A stretch of 31,005 nt of DNA from the NCBI GenBank assembly GCA_964625525.1, contig CAZVEE010000039.1, positions 1 to 31,005 of the forward strand, given 5' to 3'. Position numbers and translations under genes: made by a program. The notes below the pieces were generated by a model. The model saw only the letters and a list, made by a program, of their open reading frames with translations. It was not told where the DNA came from and did not search any database. Source of the DNA: CAZVEE01 sp964625525. GTDB lineage: Bacteria; Pseudomonadota; Alphaproteobacteria; JAJFIK01. Position 1 is the first letter of the stretch; the number at the start of each line of letters is the position of its first letter. Of the stretch, positions 1 to 6,968 are shown piece after piece.

Positions 1-633
1 GCCCTAGGACGCCCATGGAGACCTGGGCAGCCCGGAACAGATCGGCGTCTTGCGTGGGCGAGCATTCGACGGTCTCGCCAGACGCGGTCATCATGCGGAT
101 GCCGCGCAGCTCGCCGGACATGGACGGAAACGTCTTACCGGTGCCGTGGGTGGCCGTTGCGACAGAGCCGCCAAGCGCCTGTTTGTTGATGTCCGGCAGG
201 TTGGGGAAGGCGGCGCCTTGGATCGCCAGTTCCGGTGCGAGCTGGGCGAGCCGACCACCGACGCCAGGACCGCCTCGCCAGCCGCCAGATCGACGCTGCG
301 CACTCCGCCCAGAAGATCAAGTGACAGCAGCAAATCGTCCGTAGGCACCAGAGCAGAGAAGCTGTGGCCAGCCCCAGCCACCCGGACCGGCCCGCGCGCG
401 CCCCGCACCAGGCGCGCCAAGTCGTCCTCATCTTGAGGCGCGGCGCGTCGTTCTGGATAGCAATATTAGCTGCCTGACCAGTTGCCCCAGGCGATGGCGC
501 CTTCGCGCGGCGGCGGCGGCGGGATGGTGGGTTCAGCCCCCTGCGGAGGGCGCAAACCGTAATAGGCCAGGGTCGCGGCGGAGGCTCCGCCAGCCAGCAG
601 CAACAGTAACGTGGTGCGCCTGCTCAGCCCCAT
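1..633 (-). pseudogene. Decayed FAD-binding sugar-lactone oxidase (ALO/GULO-like), left end outside window
   Basis: The reading begins at the ATG at 633, three bases after the stop of the cytochrome c gene. It encodes a hydrophobic N-terminus, a proline-rich linker and the motif WGNWSGS, then meets a TAA at 466-468. The same frame continues beyond the stop with family residues (DEDDLARLV, then the FAD-site motif VRVAGAGHSFSAL). Around 251-260 the homology moves to another frame, as if one G were missing from a GG run, and continues as GGSVATATHGTG and LFRAAQVSMGVLG to the window edge. These are hallmarks of the N-terminal FAD domain of aldonolactone oxidases, which oxidise sugar lactones and can pass electrons to a c-type cytochrome. 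A CAA-to-TAA change would explain the stop, since Gln is common there in relatives as I recall them. Two independent lesions suggest a pseudogene; assembly error remains possible. Confidence 0.75.
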
Positions 634-636
634 GGC

Positions 637-1032
637 TCAGCCCTCTTCCCGGTCTGTTTGATCCGGATCCGACAGGACGCAGCGCCCGCCCAGATACTGA
701 ACCAGGATTTTCAGATCTTCTCGGGAACAGCCGGCACAACCGCCCAGGGCCGGCATGGCGTTGTAACCGATGATCGTGTGGTCGAGCAGAGTATCATAGC
801 CCTTGGCCCAACGGTCGTCCCAGGCCTGCGTGTCGCCGAGCTTCGGCGCGCCGGACTCATCATTGGTATGGCAGGTGGCGCAACTGGCGTCGTACAGACC
901 CTGCAACCGGGCATCAAGCTCCGGCGGCGGACTATAGCGCACGCTTTCAGGCGCCGGTCCGCAGGCGGTGAGGCACAGGAGCGTGCCCATCATCATGGCG
1001 ATCCGCCCGGCCGAAGGTGAATAGCCATTCAT
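637..1032 (-). CDS. c-type cytochrome lipoprotein (cytochrome c5-like)
   Basis: A 131-residue protein with a lipoprotein signal: a hydrophobic stretch ends in LTAC, so the mature protein should start with a lipidated Cys in the periplasm. One haem site, CATCH, lies at about residues 54-58. A candidate distal Met lies in GYNAMPALGG and is followed by a CAGC pair, a layout typical of small class I cytochromes of the c5 type. It most likely shuttles electrons at the periplasmic face of a membrane. It is followed after 3 bases by the start of the broken lactone oxidase gene, so it was probably that enzyme's electron acceptor and may now be left without its partner. The start could also be one of the Met residues just before the hydrophobic core. 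Confidence 0.85.
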   Translation of the reverse strand: MNGYSPSAGRIAMMMGTLLCLTACGPAPESVRYSPPPELDARLQGLYDASCATCHTNDESGAPKLGDTQAWDDRWAKGYDTLLDHTIIGYNAMPALGGCAGCSREDLKILVQYLGGRCVLSDPDQTDREEG

Positions 1033-1066
1033 AAAAGTAGTGATGACTATCTTTTTATCTTAAAGA

Positions 1067-1094
1067 AAAGGCGGTTCGTCGCAGAACCGCCTTT
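1067..1094 (-). terminator. Rho-independent terminator of the TetR-type gene
   Basis: A perfect 11-bp inverted repeat (AAAGGCGGTTC / GAACCGCCTTT) with a 6-base loop begins 12 bases beyond the stop of the TetR-type gene. On the minus strand it runs into TTTTCTTT. This is a textbook intrinsic terminator and separates the regulator from the cytochrome gene downstream. Confidence 0.9.
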
Positions 1095-1105
1095 GAGACT
1101 TTTTG

Positions 1106-1774
1106 TCAGTCCACGAACGGGGATACAGCAGCGATCGCGGTCGCCGTTTCACGCATGACCGCGCGCACATCCAGATCCGGTTCTTCGAACACCATTTCGA
1201 CGGCCGCATAGCCCATATCCGTTGTCAGCCGGACCTGACGATAGATCGTGGCGCGATCGAGCGTGGGATCGGCGGCGAGCGCCTGGGTCACGATCATTTC
1301 ACTCATTTCGCGGTGCGACTGCACGCGGATGTGCTGAAGCTGCGGGACGGCGCGCAAGGCGCGCGTCAGCCAGGCGCCGCCCGGAAAGGCGCGGGTGATC
1401 TCGACCGTGCCCACCAGCAGCTCTTCCATGTCGTCGCGCGAATAGCGGAACACCACGGGGCTGCGCGCGGCGAGGCTTTCGATGAGCTGGTTCTGCTCAT
1501 CCATCAGCCGGGCTCCAAGCACGCTGAGAGCGTGGTATTTGTCCTCAAAGTACCGGTAGAAGGCGGGCGGCGTGACGCCGGCCTTCTCCACAATCAGATT
1601 GGTGGAAATACGCTCGATCCCAACCTCGGCCAGCAGTTCGCCGGTCACGCGCAGAAGGCTTTCATAGGTCGCTCGCGCCCGGGCTTGACGCGGAATGCGT
1701 TTCGCGACGGCCGGCGCAGGCGCCAGAGACGGATCTTGAACGGGTGAGGCCGGGGTGGGCAGGACGTCAGACAC
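1106..1774 (-). CDS. TetR/AcrR-family transcriptional regulator
   Basis: A 222-residue protein when started at the GTG at 1774, which has AGGA 8 bases upstream. The open frame reaches 1957, but the extra part looks non-coding. After a Pro/Ala-rich tail of about 30 residues comes a TetR helix-turn-helix at roughly 34-80 (ARATYESLL, STNLIVEKAGVTPPAFYRYF, DKY). The family's usual order is followed by an alpha-helical ligand-binding domain with no recognisable specificity. TetR proteins normally repress their own or a divergent gene until a small ligand binds. The divergent neighbour is a glycerate 2-kinase gene 211 bases away. An imperfect palindrome lies between the two genes, but regulation of the kinase is only inferred. 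Confidence 0.88.
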   Translation of the reverse strand: MSDVLPTPASPVQDPSLAPAPAVAKRIPRQARARATYESLLRVTGELLAEVGIERISTNLIVEKAGVTPPAFYRYFEDKYHALSVLGARLMDEQNQLIESLAARSPVVFRYSRDDMEELLVGTVEITRAFPGGAWLTRALRAVPQLQHIRVQSHREMSEMIVTQALAADPTLDRATIYRQVRLTTDMGYAAVEMVFEEPDLDVRAVMRETATAIAAVSPFVD

Positions 1775-1807
1775 GGCTTTATTCCTGGCGTTCGAGGTCG
1801 TGAGCGT

Positions 1808-1830
1808 CGATCGCCGAATGCGGACGATCG
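1808..1830. promoter_or_regulatory. Candidate operator (imperfect palindrome) upstream of the TetR-type gene
   Basis: CGATCG at 1808-1813 and CGATCG at 1825-1830 flank CCG and CGG half-sites around a central AATG, with one extra A on the right arm. It lies 34 bases upstream of the chosen GTG start, inside the divergent intergenic region. Size and position fit an autoregulatory TetR operator, but no binding evidence exists. CGATCG is itself palindromic and not rare in GC-rich DNA. Confidence 0.35.
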
Positions 1831-1985
1831 CTACTAGCAAATTAGACCCCCTTAGACCCGATTTGAGAATATGGATGATGGGACCCAAGGGACTGTTCCC
1901 CCTACGCGAGCCACACGGACCGTTCAACTTGGACTTTATAACCTGAATTGCGGTCACGTTAGACTAGAGCCGGAGACACTCTGTC

Positions 1986-3284
1986 ATGACGGATTTTCAA
2001 GGCGCTGATATGACAGCCCCGGACGTGCAGCGGGCTTTCCTGATGGCCTTGTTCGAGGCGGCTGTCGCGGCGGCTGACCCACTGCTTCGTATACCGCCCT
2101 TCCTGCCGCCACCCCCCCGGGGACGGCTGATTATTGTCGGTGCGGGCAAGGGCGCGGCGGCGATGGCGCAGGCCGCTGAGTGTCATTATGCAGCGGTGCT
2201 GAATAATGGCCGCGCGCCTGAAGGGGTCGTCGTGACTCGGTACGGCCACACTGTACCGTGTACGTATGTTGCAGTGCGGGAGGCGGGGCATCCTGATCCC
2301 GACGCCAACAGCGTCGCGGCGGCCCGGGCCCTGCGCACGGCTGTGACGGGTCTCACAAAAGAGGATCTTGTGGTGGCGCTGATCTCCGGCGGCGGGTCCG
2401 CCGTGCTGGCGGAACCGGTGCCGGGGGTGACGCTGGCGATGAAGCGCGAGGCGGTGGCGGCCCTGATGGCGGCGGGAGCGCCGATCGCGGCTTTGAATCT
2501 CGTGCGCCGTTGTCTGTCGGTGATCAAAGGGGGCGGACTGGCGGCCGCCGCCCGCCCGGCGCCGGTGGTGTCGCTGGTGATTTCCGATGTGCCAGGAGAT
2601 GACCCGGCGCTGGTGGCCTCAGGTCCAACGATCCCGGCCGCGCGGGATGGTGCTGCGGCGCTGGCGGTGTTTGCACGCTATGGGGTGCGGCCAGCGCCGG
2701 CCGTGGCCGCCTGGCTTGAGCGGGCCACCGCCACGGCGCCGGCGCCGCATCCGGAAGATCGGGTGCATCTGGTGGCATCGCCGCATCTGTCGCTGCTGGC
2801 GGCGGCGGCGGTGGCGCGCGCGCAAGGGATCACGCCGCTGATTCTCGGAGATGCTTTGGAAGGTGACGCGGAGGCCATGGCGCAGGTGCTGGCGGGCATT
2901 GCCGTGTCCGTGCACAGCCATGGGGTGCCCGTCGCGGCACCGGCGGTGCTGCTGTCGGGCGGGGAGGCGACGGTGGTGGTGCGCGGTGCGGGCCGAGGCG
3001 GTCCAAACACACACACGGCTCTGGCGCTTGCGGGCCTGCAAGGGCTGGCGCCGGGGCTTGCAGCGCTCGTGTGCGACACCGATGGCCTTGACGGGACGGG
3101 CCCGGCGGCCGGCGCCGTGGTGACCGATGCGGTCCGGCAGCGGGCTCGGGCGCTGGGTCTCGTGCCGGAGGCGTTTCTCGCTCGCACGGAGTCGCACGCG
3201 TTCTTTGACGCGGCGGATGGCCTGGTGCTCACCGGCCCCACACGCACCAATGTGAATGACTTCCGCGCCATCCTGATCCCGTGA
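1986..3284 (+). CDS. Glycerate 2-kinase (GckA/TtuD type, MOFRL family)
   Basis: A 432-residue protein matching the DUF4147/MOFRL glycerate kinase family over its whole length. These cytoplasmic enzymes phosphorylate D-glycerate to 2-phosphoglycerate and feed it into lower glycolysis. Older annotations call them hydroxypyruvate reductases. Visible signatures are IIVGAGKGAAAMA near residue 50, ISGGGSAVL near 138, the LSVIKGGGLA segment near 180, SDVPGDDPALVASGPT near 200, and in the C-terminal MOFRL part GRGGPNTHTALALAG, DTDGLDGTGPAAGA and the closing TNVNDFRAIL. A second in-frame ATG at 2010 has AAGG upstream and could be the true start. The gene is divergent from the TetR-type regulator and converges with the hlyD-type gene, leaving only 4 bases between their stops. 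No partner enzymes of glycerate metabolism are in the window. Confidence 0.9.
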   Translation: MTDFQGADMTAPDVQRAFLMALFEAAVAAADPLLRIPPFLPPPPRGRLIIVGAGKGAAAMAQAAECHYAAVLNNGRAPEGVVVTRYGHTVPCTYVAVREAGHPDPDANSVAAARALRTAVTGLTKEDLVVALISGGGSAVLAEPVPGVTLAMKREAVAALMAAGAPIAALNLVRRCLSVIKGGGLAAAARPAPVVSLVISDVPGDDPALVASGPTIPAARDGAAALAVFARYGVRPAPAVAAWLERATATAPAPHPEDRVHLVASPHLSLLAAAAVARAQGITPLILGDALEGDAEAMAQVLAGIAVSVHSHGVPVAAPAVLLSGGEATVVVRGAGRGGPNTHTALALAGLQGLAPGLAALVCDTDGLDGTGPAAGAVVTDAVRQRARALGLVPEAFLARTESHAFFDAADGLVLTGPTRTNVNDFRAILIP

Positions 3285-3288
3285 GCGC

Positions 3289-4713
3289 TCAGGCGTCGCG
3301 GAAGGCGTGGCTGAACGTATCCGTGAGCGGATCAAGCAGATAGCCGATCAGCGTGTTGCTGCCCGTGACGATGAAGGCCTCGGCGGGCATACCGACAACG
3401 ATGTCCAAGGGCTTGCCCAGCGCGTCGGCGGCCTCGCGCAGGGATCCGTCGTCCAGCTCCAAGCGGGCCGTGTAGAAGGCCGCCCCCGTCGCATCATCGC
3501 TGAGCCGATCCGCCGAAACGGTCAGAACACGGCCTCGCACGGGCGGCACGCGCCGCCGCGAATAAGCGGAAAGGGTCACCTGGGCCTCAAGGCCCGGTTC
3601 GACCCGTTCGATGTCGCGGGGATCGACGCGCACTTCCAGCACGCGGGCTGCGCCCGCAGGCACCAGATCCATGATCAGCGCGCCGGGTGTGATGACACCG
3701 CCGACAGTATGCACCTGGCTTTCCACGATCACACCAGCGCGGGGCGCGCGGATGATACTGCGGTCCAGGCGCTCGCGCACCAGGGCCAGGCGGGCTTCGC
3801 GCTCCGCAATATCCACGGCCAGATCCGCCAGCCGCCCCAGGGCTTGCTCACGGGCCTCCTTGGCGATGCGGTCGCGGCGGATGCGGGCCTCGGTCATATC
3901 GCGCCGGACACCGACGATGGCGCTTTCATCCTGGGCGATGGCGCCATTGAGGCTGGCGATCTGGGCCTGCAAGGCGAGGACGGTGCTGCGCGAGGCGTGG
4001 CCCAGGTCCTGAAGCTCGCTGACAGCGGCGTGTTGTTCGACCACCTGGGCGCGCTCCTCGCGGCGGGCCGACAGACGCGTGCGCAAGGCGGTGAGAGACT
4101 CCCCAAGATGCGTGACGCGCTCGTTCAACTCTTCCACCTCGCTATCCCGCCGCGCGGCAATGGCCGTGTGGCGGGCGCGTTCCAGATCGAGCCCAGCCGT
4201 GTGCAGGTGCGGTTTGGGCATGTCGCCGCCGTCCCCGATCTGCACGTCCGCCGCCAAGCGGGCTTGCTCGGCGCGGCGGTGGGCCAGGATCTCCGTCAGG
4301 CCACGCTCTTCTGCTTGCAGACTGTCCGTGTTGAGCGTCACGAGGGGATCGCCAGCCCGAACCTGATCTCCGTCGGAGACATGCAAGGCCGCGATAACAC
4401 CACCGTCTGGATGTTGCACTTGCTGACGGCCCGGCGCAGGGCGGATGACACCCGGTGCGATCACGGTTTGAGTGAGGGGGACCGCGGCCGACCAAATGCC
4501 CATGCCCGTGATCATCAGACCAAGAGCCAGCGATCCAATCATCAGTGGGCGGGCGATCGCCGCCGCTAGGGACCTGCCACCGAGGGCAGCCGGATCAGGC
4601 GTCGCGGGCGCTGATGCCTCGGGCGCAGGGGGGGGCGCAGTGGTGGATTGCGGGGAGGGGCGCTGACGCGTGGACGGCGCCTGACCGGCGGGCGGCTTTT
4701 GAGACTGGGTCAT
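3289..4713 (-). CDS. Type I secretion membrane-fusion (HlyD-family) periplasmic adaptor
   Basis: A 474-residue protein with a Pro/Ala-rich cytoplasmic N-terminus (about 1-50). A single transmembrane helix (about 58-82) follows, then the VIAPGVIRPAPGRQQVQHPDGG strand motif of the lipoyl half-site. A long charged coiled-coil hairpin (about 130-320) follows, then the second lipoyl half (IIRAPRAGVIVES) and a beta-barrel/C-terminal segment (LVPAGAARVLEVRVDPRDIERV). This is the standard order in HlyD/PrsE/AprE adaptors, which bridge the inner-membrane ABC exporter to a TolC-like channel. Its ATG overlaps the stop of the ABC gene by 4 bases, indicating translational coupling. No TolC-like gene is in the window, so the outer-membrane partner must lie elsewhere. 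Confidence 0.93.
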   Translation of the reverse strand: MTQSQKPPAGQAPSTRQRPSPQSTTAPPPAPEASAPATPDPAALGGRSLAAAIARPLMIGSLALGLMITGMGIWSAAVPLTQTVIAPGVIRPAPGRQQVQHPDGGVIAALHVSDGDQVRAGDPLVTLNTDSLQAEERGLTEILAHRRAEQARLAADVQIGDGGDMPKPHLHTAGLDLERARHTAIAARRDSEVEELNERVTHLGESLTALRTRLSARREERAQVVEQHAAVSELQDLGHASRSTVLALQAQIASLNGAIAQDESAIVGVRRDMTEARIRRDRIAKEAREQALGRLADLAVDIAEREARLALVRERLDRSIIRAPRAGVIVESQVHTVGGVITPGALIMDLVPAGAARVLEVRVDPRDIERVEPGLEAQVTLSAYSRRRVPPVRGRVLTVSADRLSDDATGAAFYTARLELDDGSLREAADALGKPLDIVVGMPAEAFIVTGSNTLIGYLLDPLTDTFSHAFRDA

Positions 4714-6932
4714 GCGTTCACCGCCTTTTTCGGCTCAGGCGCGGATGGGGAGGGGGTGTCGGTACGAGAGGGTTTGGATGACTGAGCTTGCTCCGGCGCG
4801 GGAGCCTCGGCTTGCGTTTCGGTTGCGGTCGACATTTGGACGAGGAGGCGCACGCCATGGGCTGTTGTTTGCTGGCCGATACGGCTGGCAATGCGGTGGA
4901 TCAGGCTGAGGCTGACCATATCATCGGACAGATCATCCAGACCCGGTGTCACCGTATCAAAGATACTGCCGGCGTCGTTTAGATGACTTTCCGAGAGTGC
5001 GCCGGAAAGGCTGTCCATCGTGAAAGTCAGCGTGCAGTCACCTCGCTCGAACTGAAAGGTGATCGGCGCACTGCCAGCCGTGCGCACCCGGTCCCGCACG
5101 GCGATGTTCAGCATCTCAATCAATAAGATCTCCGCCTGGATGACCACATTCTGATCCAGAGAGCCACTGAAATGAGTGTCGAGCCATTCGCGGATTTCCG
5201 AGGCCTTTTCCCCATGGGCATCGACGGTCAATGTGCGCCGGCGCAGAGACATGCGCGCGATCACATCCGCCTTGGGGCCGTAATCGGTCACGGCACCGCG
5301 TTCCAGCAGCATGAGCCGGTCGGCCGCCGTGAGCACGCCCGCCCGGTGGGCGATCAGAACCACCGCGCCGCCGTCGGCTTTCATGCCGCGAATGGCATGG
5401 ATGAGTGCTTCCTCGCCCTGCTGGTCCAGAAACGCGTTGGGCTCGTCCAGGATCAGCAGCTTGGGCCTGCCGTAAAGGGCGCGGGCGAGAGCGAGACGTT
5501 GACGCTCGCCACCCGACAGGGGCGAACCACCCAGACCCAGGACTGTGTTGTATCCGGCTTCAAGTCCGGTGATCAGCTCATGGGCGCCGGCGCGTTTGGC
5601 CGCGTCCACCACATCCGTATCTTGAGCGTCCGGGGCGTGGCGAGCGATGTTCTGGGCGACGGTGCCCGGGAACAGGGTGACATCTTGCGGCAGGAAGGCG
5701 ACGAAGCGGGCGCGCTGGTGTTCCGGCCAGTGTTCAAGGCGCGTCCCATCCAGGCGCACCTCGCCGATGGGGGCGGTGTTGATACCGGCCAAGATAGCGC
5801 CAAGAGTAGACTTTCCGGAACCGGACGGGCCCAGAACACCCAGGCAGACACCCGGTTCCACATCGAAGGACACCCGGTTCAGGCGCGGCGGCAGACCACC
5901 ACCCGCCGGCAAGGTGAGATTGCGCGCAGTCAGGGCGGCCTTCGGTTCCGGCAGAGCCACCTGATGCGTGTCTTGATCGGTCTCGTTGCTCAATAAACCG
6001 CGCAGGCGGGCATAAGCATCACGAAAATCAATCAGCATACGCCACGAGCCAATGATCTGTTCCACGGGCGCCAGGCCCCGGGCCAGAATGATAGACGACG
6101 CCACCATGCCACCGCCCGTCAGACGCCCTTCCAGCACCAGATGGGCACCAATGGCCAGGGCGCCAATCTGAATACCCATGCGCAGAAAGCGGCTGCAATT
6201 GGCGATGACTGACTGGCTTTCGCTGCTCATGGCCATGGCAGAATGCGCACGCTGTTGCAGCCCTTCATGCAGTGCACGCAGATTGGTCCCAAGGCCCATG
6301 CCCCGCAGCATGGTGTGCTCGCGGCGCATGGTTTCAGCCACCCCCGCCGCTTCGCGCTCCACCGCGCCCGCCTCGCTCTGGCGCACGCGGTTTAACCGTT
6401 CACCGATGACCGTCAACGTAAACAGACTCACTGCACCGAAAACACTCAGCCAGCCAATCAAAGGGTGCAAAAGAAAGGCGATGCCGATGAAGAGCGGTGT
6501 GAATGGCGCATCAATGAGGGCCCGAACCGGTGCGCTGCCGATAAAGCCGGTGATGCGGGACAAATCCCGTTGCGGGTCGTCCCCCGGCTCAGCATGCCAG
6601 ATCACGGCATTGAGCGTTTGCGGTGTCCAGGTGCGATCAAGGTGTTGGGCCGCGCGGGTTTGAATGGCGGCGCGCGCATATTCCAGGATCGCCATGGTGG
6701 CAAGTGCGATCAGTGCGATCAACACCAGGAAGAATAGGGTAGGGCGGTTCGCGCTCGGCAAGACCCGGTCGATCACCTGCATCATGAAAAGCGGTGTGGT
6801 GAGCATCAGCAAATTGATCGCAAAGCTGAAGATCACCACCGGCCATAAGGCTCCCAACACCGGAGAGAGCAGGCGATGTGCCGCTCCCTCCTGACCGTTG
6901 ACCGTTGCTTGTGACTTGCCTGACTCTGTCAC
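4710..6932 (-). CDS. Type I secretion ABC transporter with a C-terminal RsbW-like domain
   Basis: A 740-residue permease-ATPase. Residues 20-310 hold the exporter transmembrane domain of the PrtD/AprD type. Residues 335-560 hold the ATPase, with Walker A GPSGSGKST (368-376), signature LSGGERQ (472-478), Walker B LLILDEP (492-498) and switch His529. Family members usually stop near 560-580 residues. Here about 130 more folded residues (567-700) and a Pro/Ala/Ser tail follow. The extra part reads like an anti-sigma kinase fold (HATPase_c_2). EILLIEMLNIAVRD aligns with the N-box ELCVVEALNNIVEH of the RsbW-type protein at 14759-15187. D640 falls at the DxG position, and DDLSDDMVSLSLIHR matches EDLPEGGFGIALIRQ, but the glycines are lost. 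I infer a non-catalytic docking or regulatory domain. The gene follows the RTX gene by 36 bases and overlaps the adaptor gene by 4. Confidence 0.88.
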   Translation of the reverse strand: MTESGKSQATVNGQEGAAHRLLSPVLGALWPVVIFSFAINLLMLTTPLFMMQVIDRVLPSANRPTLFFLVLIALIALATMAILEYARAAIQTRAAQHLDRTWTPQTLNAVIWHAEPGDDPQRDLSRITGFIGSAPVRALIDAPFTPLFIGIAFLLHPLIGWLSVFGAVSLFTLTVIGERLNRVRQSEAGAVEREAAGVAETMRREHTMLRGMGLGTNLRALHEGLQQRAHSAMAMSSESQSVIANCSRFLRMGIQIGALAIGAHLVLEGRLTGGGMVASSIILARGLAPVEQIIGSWRMLIDFRDAYARLRGLLSNETDQDTHQVALPEPKAALTARNLTLPAGGGLPPRLNRVSFDVEPGVCLGVLGPSGSGKSTLGAILAGINTAPIGEVRLDGTRLEHWPEHQRARFVAFLPQDVTLFPGTVAQNIARHAPDAQDTDVVDAAKRAGAHELITGLEAGYNTVLGLGGSPLSGGERQRLALARALYGRPKLLILDEPNAFLDQQGEEALIHAIRGMKADGGAVVLIAHRAGVLTAADRLMLLERGAVTDYGPKADVIARMSLRRRTLTVDAHGEKASEIREWLDTHFSGSLDQNVVIQAEILLIEMLNIAVRDRVRTAGSAPITFQFERGDCTLTFTMDSLSGALSESHLNDAGSIFDTVTPGLDDLSDDMVSLSLIHRIASRIGQQTTAHGVRLLVQMSTATETQAEAPAPEQAQSSKPSRTDTPSPSAPEPKKAVNA

Positions 6933-6968
6933 GCCCCACCCATTGTATTTTTGTTGACCTGCGACCGG

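Noticed and set aside
1775..1957. N-terminal extension of the TetR-type open frame up to 1957
   Set aside because: The translated extension lacks TetR character and crosses the likely operator and promoter region. The GTG at 1774 has a proper ribosome site.
1929..1960. TTGGAC followed by TATAAC-like bases as a promoter for the glycerate kinase gene
   Set aside because: The spacing between hexamers does not fit a sigma-70 promoter, and no better pair could be chosen by eye.
3307..4569. 420-codon open frame antisense to the HlyD-type gene
   Set aside because: The HlyD-type protein is supported by domain order and coupling to the ABC gene. The antisense frame shows no family signal.
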